From Ornithodoros turicata (Eukaryota; Arthropoda; Arachnida; Ixodida; Argasidae): a DNA stretch of 64,000 bases. Position numbers and translations under genes: made by a program. The notes under the pieces are model-generated. The model saw only the letters and a program-made list of their open reading frames with translations, had not been told where the DNA came from and made no database searches. Location: NCBI RefSeq assembly GCF_037126465.1, contig NC_088203.1, forward strand, positions 90,582,668-90,646,667, in the 5' to 3' direction. Positions 45,533-54,935 of this stretch are shown in pieces. The first letter of the stretch is position 1. Every line of letters begins with the position of its first letter.

Positions 45533-46175
45533 TGTCAGCCAGTTCCTGGCGCGAGGCCACGAACATCTGACCGTTGGGACATTCCATTCCCGCCGGTCAG
45601 TAGAGGACGCCACCTCCTCTACCTTTGGTGGCCCGAACAAAGAACACCGTCTTCGGCGTAATTCGGCCCAGTACCCTGCCAAATTTTTGCAAGCCCACAT
45701 TGGAAGCCATCACAGAGGTCCGGTGCACCGTTCCACCCAGGAACCGCTAGGCGACGACGAGAGTTCACTGCCGCTCCCTCATCGCACTCCACCTCAACGA
45801 CCGTCCGCTCAGCACCATGGTTTGCACATCTGCCCAGTTGCGCCTCTTCCACGTGTTGCCCTTCTTTCTCCTCTTCGCGTACCAACACGGACTTCAACAG
45901 CAAGCTCTGCACCGCTCCGCACGCTATACTGCGTCTGCCAGTCAGTTCTACCGGCACCTTCCTGGCATGTGGCCACGAACATTTGCCCGCTGGGACATTC
46001 CATCATCGCCCGTCAAGACTCATGTAGAGGAACGTCACTTTCTCTACAAGTATGAAGAACTGGGAGGTGATGACACGTGTGTGTGTGGTCACACAGCTAA
46101 GATATGTAGGCGCGCGCCCCGAGGTGGAAGAGCCCGAGAGAGAGGGCCCGAAGCCCGAGTACAATAAAGGTGCCT
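45533..46175. repeat. Direct repeat block, possibly an LTR-like or retroelement-end sequence
   Basis: CCACGAACATCTGACCGTTG..GGGACATTCCATTC (from about 45558) is echoed at about 45972 (CCACGAACATTTGCCCGCTG, then GGGACATTCCATCATCGCCC). Both are followed by a TAGAGGA..CTCTAC stem-like phrase. A polyadenylation-type AATAAA at 46163 and GTGCCTTGCAG near the end recall an LTR 3' portion, but no paired LTR or coding region was found. The 176-codon forward frame over it has low-complexity composition and is unlikely to be a protein. Confidence 0.4.
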
Positions 46176-46194
46176 TGCAGTAAAGGTGGCTTAC

Positions 46195-47225
46195 ATTTAT
46201 TTATTTATTTATTTATTTGAGTACCCTCAGGGCTTTACAGCATTATAAAGAGGGGAGCAGGATAATGCAAAGCTGGTAAACACCAGTGGAACAGAAACAA
46301 GTTCAATAAAAGAAAAAAAAAGGAGAAAAGAATTAACAATAATACTGAATGAACAAATATCACCACTACTCTACTGGAAACCCGGTATGCAGGTTATGTT
46401 ACATTAAAGTGATCAAACAGCGATTTTCTAAACTGTGCGCTATCAGTGATGGAGGTGATATGACAAGGAAGATGGTTCCATTGTTGTGATGTCTTTGGTA
46501 CAAATGAGTCAAAATAGGTTTTCTTAGCGCAAAAGGGGACGCCGACCTTTTGTCGATGATCCACTCTCGATGATGTGTACGATGGACTTGTAAGTAATAA
46601 ACGTTTTAAAGCTTGATTGTGGTAATATATTTTGTAGAACAAGCACAGACGAGCACAGGCGATGTGATAAGGGGGATAAAATAAGAGTTGACTTCATCAG
46701 GGTCACACTGGCTCTGCGAGTATAGTTACCGAGAATAAAACGAGCAGCACGGCTTTGCAGTCTTTCCAGTTGATCAATGAGCGATGATTGTCCAGTGTCC
46801 CACACAGAGGCGGCATATTCCAGTTTCGGAAGTACTAATGTTCGATAAAGTGTGAGTTTTATATTAATTGGTGCGAGGCTGAAATTACGTCTAATGTAGC
46901 CCAAAGTGCGTGTGGCATTATTAGTAATGTATTCGATGTGGTGGCCCCATGACAGGTTAGTTGTTACATACACGCCTAGGTATTTGTAAGAGGAAACCCT
47001 TTCTACTTCGATGTTATCGATTGTGTACGACGGACAAGTGTTGTTACTACGAGCCACCCTGAGGTGCTTACATTTTTCTAAATTTATTTCCATGTGCCAA
47101 GTAGAACAACAGCTTGATAATTTATGAAGATCGGATTGTAGGCAGAGAGAGTCAGAGGCGCTAGTTATTTCCTGGTATATTACGCAGTCATCGGCGTAGA
47201 GGCGAACGGACATTCTACATAATGA
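46195..47225 (-). pseudogene. CR1/L2/Jockey-like LINE, 3' half with (TAAA)n tail
   Basis: The minus strand starts inside the RT palm: MSVRLYADDCVIYQEI (catalytic Y-A-D-D intact), then SSCCSTWHMEINLEKCKHLR, VSSYKYLGVYVTTNLSWGHH, TLYRTLVLPKLEYAASVWD and LERLQSRAARFILGNY. A frameshift near 46560 moves the homology to VGVPFCAKKTYFDSFVPKTS-QQWNHLPCHITSITDSAQF, with the stop at about 46394. The 3' UTR ends in TAAATAAATAAATAAA at about 46195-46219, a tandem-repeat tail typical of CR1/L2-type LINEs. It is 5'-truncated at about 47225. Confidence 0.9.
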
Positions 47226-47425
47226 TACCTCGAAACATTGTGGTTTAAGTTCCTTTAAATATAAAATGTCGTCTGCTAATACGTGTCGAATAGTGGTCTT
47301 GGTGTGTCAGTTGGGAGCGGGTTTGCTTACTGACGCCCAGATTGCGGGTTCGAAGGGAGCAAGTTGGTAGCACGGCACAAGTTGCTTAACGACGCCTCTC
47401 GCAGAGGGACGCTGTTACAGAGCAG

Positions 47426-49689
47426 GGGTCGGATTCACAAACAACTTCGTAAGATTCGCTACGATGTCGTAGTCTACAACCGTCGTAAGACATCGTCGCA
47501 ATCGCGGGGTTCAGTATTCACGAAAGGATCGTAAAGGAGAGGGAGTTTCAGGATGGGCAGAACGAGCAAGAAAGAGCAGCTGACGTGCTTCCTGAAATGT
47601 GACCGTGGGATTAATGAGCGATTGGGCCCGAGGTTATGTTATTGTTATAGCAACGACGTCAGCTCAACCAATGGGGCCCGTTGTATCCTATGCCACATGC
47701 CACGGTGTTTGTCAACAAAATCGCTCGGTATTTTCAGAAGTGTGTTCTGAAGTTGATATAGAAGTCACTCATCGGGCCTCAAAGCGTGTCCACCGGCAGA
47801 ATTTTACGGAGAGCGAGATAGAGACCCTCGTGGAAGGGTACAAAACAAACAAAAACGCTATCGACGCCAGTGGAGATGGAGCAGCAGGAGCTAAAGACAA
47901 GCAAAAGGTCCCTAAGCACATCACTGCAGCCCTCTTCGCGGTTTCGGGAATTACGCGGAACTTTGCCGAAGTAGAAGTGGACAGACTTTAAAAGTTCGAG
48001 CAAAAGAGAGGTATACGATGTGGACGTTCGCAGGAACAGCACAATGGGAGGGTTCATTGGGAATTACAATAGTTGTTAGGGTGGATAGTACAGAGAGGAA
48101 AGGAAAGGACGGCTATGAAATTTCATAACATTCACAAGTATATTAATTTCAAACGTCAGGAGCAAGTGTAGACCGCAGCGCGGCTAGTACCGGTGACGAT
48201 ACTGGAGGAAAGAGTGGTTGGGGCCATTGACCGAACTGCTGTCCATGATATTCCTGGCAGTTTCGATATTGGTATGTGTGTGAGGGGGGATGAGTGCACC
48301 AAACACCCTCACCACAAACTTGTGTTAATTAATTCGCTGAGAATGCTGTGCTCAGCTCTGACTCAGCATAAGAACTCACCAATCCAGGCACATCCCATCG
48401 ACCATGTCCAACGACGCCTCTTTCAGGGGTTACGTTTTCTCCCATGTGTACTTACCTTCAGAAAAAGCGACTGCGAATGATATCTATGTAGAGCCTGCTC
48501 AGCAGCCTCAGGCATCCGCCTCATGGTCAAGCAAGGACTCATGTTTGAGCAGGGGCATTCAGAGTAGAACCACGCACAGAACCACAAGCACACTGTACCT
48601 CCTCATGCTTCGTAACGTGCATTCACAGTGTACAGTCACTTGAGTCAATAATTATATGCCTGTCTTCTCAGATTAGTGTGTGCATGGCATTTCATGAAGG
48701 CGTCAAGATGACAGCCGCACTGGGGCAGAGGAAGTTTTGGAGACTCACAAGAAGACTGAGAAACATTTAGCAGGCCTGCTTGTCCTGCAATGCGAATGCT
48801 TGCCATATAGAGCAGCATAAGTATGGGGTGAACACATTGCCAGGTGGCAGCTTAAACCATGGCAACAGTGAATAGACTGCGTACATAAGAATGTGGAATC
48901 TTCATTTATTTAGTTGACTTCAGTTACAAAATTATTTAGCAGCGTATTCAGACATAAACGTGTTTTCTAAAACAACCACACTTTCCATCCCCCGGGCACT
49001 CCTCCTGCACAATTTCAGAATATGCACACGTATACGGAATGTTCATAGAGAAGGACCTTGCTTACGCTACATTGCATGACAACTGCCTGGACATGACCAA
49101 ACATAATTTACCCAGGGGTTTTTTTAGAAGTTCACTCGGTGTGCGAATGAACTTCATTTGAGCGTCCACACTGCACTTGTTACATCAACGACGATGCGGG
49201 AACAACTGCTTTGTTTCACGGCCGCCAAATCTCCAATCACCAACTGGAAGCTTCCACTTGAATAAAAACGAAACGCAACCATCACCTGCACGTCCCCGCG
49301 AATAGCGTGGCACCGATCAGTTGGTCACCTCAAGGAGGGAGCCAACACGTACGTCGCACAGGCTATACGAATCCCAGCACTTGACATCCTATGATAGCGT
49401 AGCAAGTGGCTCTCGGAGACGTCAAACAAGGTCACACGTTTCCAACAAGCCCTCTCACGTCGCAAACCTCGTCGCGGTTCCAACTGTTCGAAATCCACAC
49501 CGGCCAAAGTAGGCAGCCATGTTTGCTGTTGATTGACTTACGACAGCTCGGGGGCTCTCTTAGGATTTCGCCGTAACTTATGACGATCTTACGACGCCCG
49601 CGCTTCGTGAATCCGCACTTTATCGCAACGTTGTCTTACGACGGACTTGCGACAATTTTTGTCGTGCGAACTGTTTATGAATCCGGCCC
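47426..49689. mobile_element. Harbinger-like DNA transposon (2.26 kb), TSD CAG
   Basis: GGGTCGGATTCACAAACA (47426) pairs with the inverse of TGTTTATGAATCCGGCCC (to 49689), and CAG flanks both ends (47423-47425, 49690-49692). Sub-terminal repeats of TCGTAAG/CTTACGA words occur at both ends. A Myb/SANT-like ORF lies inside, but no DDE nuclease was recognised, so it appears non-autonomous. A three-base target duplication and a Myb-like accessory gene are PIF/Harbinger traits; the assignment is an inference. Confidence 0.75.
47780..47991 (+). pseudogene. Myb/SANT-like DNA-binding protein fragment of the Harbinger-like element
   Basis: The frame reads RQNFTESEIETLVEGYKTNK-NAI, then KQKVPKHITAALFAVSGITR-NFAEVEVDRL before a stop at about 47991. 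The start (N-F-T-E-x-E-x-x-x-L-V-E) is the first helix of the Myb/SANT-like domains encoded beside Harbinger transposases. About 200 bp downstream, ILEERVVGAIDRTAVHDIPG (48200-48260) looks like the C-terminal helix of the same protein type in a nearby frame. There is no clear start codon context. Upstream codons in this frame (from 47599) look non-coding. Probably dead. Confidence 0.6.
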
Positions 49690-49939
49690 CAGGCTCAGCG
49701 CATGTAAGCAACATCAACCCACGGACTGGCCAGTGTGGCGTCACTCAAGAACATAGTTTCCTTGCGACGACAAGCCACGAATCAAAGCCACGAAGCGCTG
49801 ATTGTTCTGTCTGGTAGAACTGGAAGAGGTACCTCCGGAGAAAGACTGCTGATCCTGGCTTCCCTTAAAGACAGTAGAACTGAAGAGGTGACGACGGAGA
49901 ACGAACGAGGACAGAAACGGTAAGCGTCGTACTTTCAAC

Positions 49940-50100
49940 CGTTATTAGTGAGTTTTAGTATACCGTTGATAAAGTTATCGTCTCTATCGGAACCAATCGC
50001 ACTCGTGCGTGACTCAGAATCTTATCCACTGATTGGTTCCGGTTGATACGGTGAGACGCTAGCCACGTTATCAACGGTCTGCTAAAACTCTCTATTAACG
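49940..50100. mobile_element. MITE with GAGTTTTAG termini
   Basis: CGTTATTAGTGAGTTTTAGT at the left pairs with the inverse of GCTAAAACTCTCTATTAACG at the right. Complementarity continues through ACCGTTGATAA/TTATCAACGGT and into GGAACCAATC/GATTGGTTCC. It is about 161 bp, almost fully foldable, and related to the element at 18221-18397 at the termini. Confidence 0.8.
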
Positions 50101-51389
50101 AGAAATGGCAAAGGGGAGGAAAACCACACAAGGGCATTGCCCCTTCCAGCAACCCTGAGATAACACAACGCCTTATCAGCCATACAGTTCGCACTTATCG
50201 AAGAATTTTGTCTTTGTGCGAGAGCATCGCGGTGGCTGTGCTTTGTAACATTGTGCTTTCCAGAGTCGTGCCCTTTCTCGCGTCTACAGCATAGCTGAGG
50301 ATCTTAGCTTTGTTGCCCTTCTCAGGTATGTCCTAACTTTGACAATTGCGCCCGATGTGCATTTGCCTCCCTGAAGGCACTCACTCCCATTAGCAAGCCT
50401 CTCACTATCAAGTGTTAACAGGTGTACAGTATCGATTAATGTCAAATGCCTTGAGTAAAAGCGCAAAGAATATTCTAATAGCACATGCATAGCACGGGTC
50501 TCGGGATTCTCATGCATAGCGCCCAAGATCCGCGAACAATAGGAAGATCCGGACTCAGCGTACAGCACTAAGGGTAGCGGGTTGACGGTGAGGTGAATGG
50601 GGACACTTTGTTGTCAGATGCAAGAACATTCAAACTTACTCTTCAACACACACAACACTAGTATACGCTGGTACGATGCACACTTCTCGGCAAACAACAA
50701 TAGCAAACTGGCACAGGCTACTCTAACGCACACTAATCTGATCCACATGCTCTTCGCAATCAAATCATATAACTACGACAACGAAACGTTCGTGGAACGA
50801 AATCCTGGAACACGTATTTGTAATACCAGGTTGTCAAGGCAAAGTTACTTATGTAGTAGTGGCATTCCCACAACTTGCGTTTAAAGCGCCTAGAAGAACC
50901 TTGCACATTAAAATACGGCTAAGGACGCTCACACAAAAGGCGAGTCATCTTATCATCAAAGTCATCCTGGCAGGGAAGGGCCAACCTGACCGCCTTGGCG
51001 TAGCATGACTCATGCAGCTTGAACACCAACCTGTTATCTGTGACTTGTGGGAGTGAGAACCACTCCCATTGTTGTACAGAGCTGTCGCGTTCTGTGGCCC
51101 AAAAGAGGATGATTTAAGTGTCCTTCGAAGGATTGCATCGCAGTGTTGACTACGAACCTGGTAGATTTTAGAAAAAAATATTCCCGGAAACAGCACCGAA
51201 AAGGATGCTGCCCTGGCGACCGTGCTATATTGGCCGCTTGTTCAAGGACACGGCCCAACCGGGGGGCGGAGCGCGTTATCAAGGGGTTCCACGGTCTGTA
51301 AAATACGGAGGACCGTCTCCCGTTCTTTTCTTCTTTCTTTTTGAAAGATTTTATTCACACTGCCAAACATCCGTCAAAAGCCTTCACTG
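50101..51389. other. No recognisable gene
   Basis: Frames over 50284-50568 and 50597-50884 have no recognisable motif. No element ends were found. Confidence 0.5.
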
Positions 51390-51689
51390 GGATCGCAATA
51401 ATAACAATAATTGGGTGTTTACGTCGCGAGACAACTGAGATCATGAGCGACGCCACAGCGGTCGGTCTGTGGATTGCTTTTGCCCACCTGTGGGCTCTTT
51501 AACGTGCGATGAAAGCTCACCACACGGCACCCCGTATTTAACGTCCCTCACGGAAGACGGCGTGTCTAAGCAACTTGTACCCTGCCACCAAGTTGCTGGC
51601 ATCCTCGGCCGGGTTCGAACCCGCGATCGCGGGATCAGAAGGCGAACACGCTACCGACTGAGCCACCGAGGCCGGTGGATCGCAATAAT
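51390..51689 (-). mobile_element. Young tRNA-derived SINE (family A) with perfect 13-bp target duplication
   Basis: GGATCGCAATAAT flanks the element at 51390-51402 and 51677-51689. On the minus strand the 274-bp element begins GGCCTCGGTGGCTCAGTCGG (A box), then GTAGCGTGTTCGCCTTCTGA and CGGGTTCGAACCCGGCCGAG (B box). AGCAACTTGGTGGCAGGGTA, GAGGGACGTTAAATACGGGG and CAGTTGTCTCGCGACGTAAA follow, ending in AATTATTGTTATT. By eye it differs from the copy at 54199 at only about seven to ten positions. Confidence 0.95.
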
Positions 51690-52818
51690 GTATGAACCAA
51701 AAATGTCCAACCCGCTCCTTGAGTAGAAAGGACAAACACCTTCGTGACGGTGACGGACATACGCCTCAGCAACTCACACTGCCCGCAGTAACTTGAAAGC
51801 AGCTAACATTAAGGGCGAAACGCATTGGACGTTTTCTCAGCGTCAAAACGTCGCGCGCACGCCATGGCCTTGCACACGCGGCGAAGAAACGCCAACGGTG
51901 CGACCACACGAAACGCATGGGACGCGTACGGAGCGAGTGACGCGCGCCACTGTTGCTATATTCGTCGACCACAAATATCTGTTAGAACGTGCCGATGCTC
52001 TTCTTTCCTGTGGTTCCTACGTTCACATTCATTCCACGTTCATTCCTACGTTCACATTCATTCCAGATGCAATTAAAATATTCACGTAAATTTAGTGCGA
52101 TGGATAATGTCCCAAAAATTTATGCGAGCTGCTCATACGCAACCTTGTCTGCCACACGGCGGCCATGGTTCTGTCTACTTCTCGGAACACGCGCCCAGAC
52201 GCTGCGAATATCTGTAGTCGACATAATCCCTCGTACGCCCTCCGCGCGCGTTGAAAAACTGGTTTTTACGAGGTCACACGCATGCCGAGTGCGCGCCCGT
52301 CCTGAAAACGTCGCAAAAACGCTGCATGAGTTCAAGCCTTTATGGAACAGACATCCCTTCCTATCAAACATTGTGTGATGTACTAGACCTGCCGCAGTTC
52401 CGTTATCAATAGAGAAATGAGCGACATTTTATCGCGAACGATACGTCCAGTCCGAGTGTCGCGCGTGCGCATTAGTTGTAGGACGTCTCATTTCACTCAA
52501 ATGACCACGCTCTCAGTCGGTTCGACCGATTGGCATCGCGAAGCAAGATGGCGGCTGTTTGCAGCAAGTGGAAAGTTGAGTTGTTCAGTTGCAGTGCATG
52601 TTACAGTGTGATTCCCACATATGTTGACTGTTTCGAACAATGTGTACCTTCTGCGGGAAGTTGTTGGATGTAACGACATATTGCGTTGGGCATTTCACAT
52701 GCCTCAACGTCGAATCTTGCCGTGCTGCTTGGGCATTTGGTACAAGTATACCAACACGGGTACGTAACATTTTTTTTTGCATTTTCAGTCAATATGTGGT
52801 GTACACGGGCAACATGGG
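51690..52818. other. Non-coding stretch with a short tandem repeat
   Basis: TTCCTACGTTCACATTCATT-CCA occurs at 52014-52036 and again at 52043-52065 (29-bp period). No gene recognised. Confidence 0.5.
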
Positions 52819-52948
52819 CCCCATATTGCCGCCATTTTCTCCATATTGGTTCAATCTTGGCATAAGCCAATATGGGGGAAATCCTGGCAAAACGGGTCCC
52901 ATATTGGACCCATATCGCCAATGACCAGCCAATATGGGCCCAATATTG
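52819..52948. repeat. Clustered CCATATTGG/CCAATATGG words
   Basis: Seven perfect or near copies of the same nine-base, two-orientation word occur in about 130 bp (52821, 52841, 52867, 52899, 52910, 52929, 52940), linked by irregular spacers. The word resembles, but is one A/T short of, a CArg-box. Confidence 0.8.
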
Positions 52949-52969
52949 TGTGCTACTTGGGGTAATTAA

Positions 52970-53145
52970 AGGCAGTTAAAGGTAACTAAAACAAGAAAGC
53001 TGAATTTAAAGGTAATTAATGTAAGATATATGTAATTAAGAGAAATATTAGATTACCAAATATAACCTGCGATTACCCTCGTTAATTAAATGTTAATTAA
53101 AGGGTAATTGAAAGTAACCGAGGCTCATTAAAGGTTAATTAAATG
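52970..53145. repeat. Degenerate GGTAATTAAA tandem array
   Basis: Repeated TTAAAGGTAATTAA-like phrases (GGTAATTAAAGGCAGTTAAA, TTAAAGGTAATTAATG, TTAATTAAATGTTAATTAAA) fill the interval. AT-rich and non-coding. Confidence 0.8.
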
Positions 53146-53167
53146 GACTTACATATAGTAATTGAAA

Positions 53168-53390
53168 GTCTCGAACCGGAAGTCAAGTATAAACTGCAGG
53201 TGAACAACCAGAAGTCAGGTTATACCGGAAATGGACAACCGGAAGTCGAGTTGGACCGGAAGTGGACAGACATGAAGTGCAGACAGGAAGTGGAGAACCG
53301 GAAGTCGGGTTTAGGCCAGAAGTGGACATCCGGAAATCGGGTTTAGACCGGAAGTTGATATCCGGAAGTCAAGCATGGAGCGAAAAGGTG
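53168..53390. repeat. Minisatellite of about twelve (A)CCGGAAGT units
   Basis: Units spaced about 15-25 bases apart carry ACCGGAAGTCAAG, ACCAGAAGTCAGG, ACCGGAAATGGAC, ACCGGAAGTCGAG, ACCGGAAGTGGAC, ACAGGAAGTGGAG and so on. Six contain exact CCGGAAGT. The overlapping 67-codon open frame is only the reading of the repeat. Confidence 0.88.
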
Positions 53391-54185
53391 CTTAATGCTA
53401 ACGCGTTTCTCTCGAATTTACCTGTAAATTGTCACTGATTTTTTTTTTTTTTTTTTTCACAGTACACACAGCTTCGCTGACGGTGGGAGTACGCGATTAA
53501 CTGTTGTTGCTGGCGGGTCCAAACGGCACTCTACGGCTAGGGGAGTGTTTGTGTGATTGTGTGTTGTACTGTGGCTAGAGAAACAGTTCAAACATGGTGC
53601 ACTACCAAGGCTCTGCCTTCATTGCGGAAACGATGAGCACCACAGCAGGTTACAGTTTATTATGTTGTCTTGAGTGGCCCCACAGTAGTTCTAACGTCTA
53701 ATAATAGTGGAGTCTCACACTTGTCCGTTCGGGTGCCACTGCCGCAGTACCAGGCTCCAGTTGCCTCACATGGAAGATGCAAGTTCGTACGCGTGCTGAG
53801 GCATGGTTGTCGTCGTCCTGTCGTTCACGGTAGTTTAAACCATTGTTGCTTCCACGTGATGCTAACCTGATCATTTCACGCCCTAGATAATCCTCTACTT
53901 CGCGAGACCGCAATTTGAACACAATGGGAAAAATGTTTGCAGGATGTTCGCTTGAGCGAACTTATACGAGACCCCAATAGTATAAACTTCAGCAACTTCC
54001 GTTTGCTTTCGTCAATAAACCGCGGTCATCCCCAACGAAAAGTGGGACCTCTAATACAGCAATCTGAACTGTTTTAGCCCTCCCGGGGGCACTCTGTGCA
54101 TCGAATGTTCCTTTGTTTATCCTCTTGAAGCGCGCATATGGTTCCTCCGACCAATCAGGAGCGTCCTGGAAACGTCACCGTGACG
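53391..54185. other. No recognisable gene
   Basis: A T run lies at about 53440-53457. No conserved ORF. Confidence 0.5.
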
Positions 54186-54500
54186 TCATGCGCATTGATA
54201 ATAATAATAATAATAATAATTGGGTGTTTACGTCGCGAGACAACTGAGATCATGAGCGACGCCACAGCGGTCGGTCTGTGGATTGCTTTTGCCAACCTGA
54301 GGGTTCTTTAACGTGCGATGAAAGCTCATCACACGGCACCCCGTATTTAACGTCCCTCGCGGAAGACGGCGTGTCTAAGCAACTTGTACCCTGCCACCAA
54401 GTTGCTGGCATCCTCGGCCGGGTTCGAACCCCCGATCTCGGGATCAGAAGGCGAACACGCTACCGACTGAGCCACCGAGGCCGGTCATCATGCGCATTGA
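54186..54500 (-). mobile_element. Young tRNA-derived SINE (family A) with perfect 13-bp target duplication
   Basis: TCATGCGCATTGA at 54186-54198 and 54488-54500 flanks a 289-bp element. On the minus strand it carries GGCCTCGGTGGCTCAGTCGG, GGGTTCGAACCCGGCCGAGG, CCAGCAACTTGGTGGCAGGG and CAGTTGTCTCGCGACGTAAA, and ends in an AAT/TTA repeat tail of eight units. Nearly identical to 51403-51676. Confidence 0.95.
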
Positions 54501-54599
54501 CTTGGTGGACTTGCGGAGCGTATACCACTACTTACAGCCAATATATATTATTTCACACTGATCTCACACCACCACCAGCAACGGGGTAGGGTATCGCCC

Positions 54600-54935
54600 C
54601 TTGCGATGAAACTGTCGTTTCAGAAAAATGTTTTCTCGGAGGACGAGAAGCTCACGTTTAAGCGTGCTGTTGAGAAAGCTCTTGTGCTGGAACTGGCGAC
54701 TAAAAACGCTACAGAATGCCGCGACAGTGTTAGTTCACAGAAGGCAGACCTTCAAAAATTTAGAGCACAAAAAGTCAGCGGACGACAGAACGCTTCAAGC
54801 ACGCCTACCGCAGCAGTATCTGGTATAATGGCTGTGGCTTTGACGGACATGCCGCAAATAATTTCAGTTCCGTTGAGGAGCGCTACTTGCTACAAATGTG
54901 GTAAACAAGGACACTTACAACGGGTGTAAGAGTAG
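54600..54935 (+). pseudogene. LTR-retrotransposon gag C-terminal fragment with zinc knuckle
   Basis: The forward frame reads EDEKLTFKRAVEKALVLELA-TKNATECRD, a helical region common before gag zinc fingers, and ends with ATCYKCGKQGHLQRV and a stop. C-Y-K-C-G-K-Q-G-H is the first part of a C-x2-C-x4-H-x4-C knuckle, and the last Cys is lost at the stop. The segment 54600-54660 also fits the start of the helix region. No protease or RT follows. It probably belongs to a gypsy-like element but not demonstrably to the gag at 9664. Confidence 0.75.

Larger units (their letters stand above)
47298..49795 (+). mobile_element. tRNA-derived SINE (family A), split by a Harbinger-like element
   Basis: The left half carries GTGTCAGTTGGGAGCG (A-box-like), GATTGCGGGTTCGAAGG (B box), AAGTTGCTTAACGACGCCTC and CGCAGAGGGACG. 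The right half resumes after 49690 with CGGACTGGCCAGTGTGGCGT, then CACTCAAGAACATAG and TTGCGACGACAAGCCACG, matching the tail order of family A (GTGGCGTCGCTCATGATCTC..GCGACG). It is old and diverged. The insertion between the halves is younger. Confidence 0.65.

Noticed and set aside
45525..46055. 176-codon forward open frame
   Set aside because: Composition follows the underlying direct repeats, no domain is recognisable, and a shifted frame is equally open. Treated as repeat DNA.
51600..51676. True tRNA genes at the family-A SINE heads (also at 54410-54487)
   Set aside because: The A and B boxes are good, but the sequence continues into the SINE body and each unit is flanked by target duplications.
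52819..52948. CRISPR array or CArG-box promoter
   Set aside because: Spacing is irregular, words occur in both orientations and are nine bases only; the A/T core is one base short of a CArG box. No CRISPR is expected in this kind of genome.
53143..53346. 67-codon open frame with repeated Q-E-V/N-R-K-S-G units
   Set aside because: It is simply the translation of the CCGGAAGT minisatellite.
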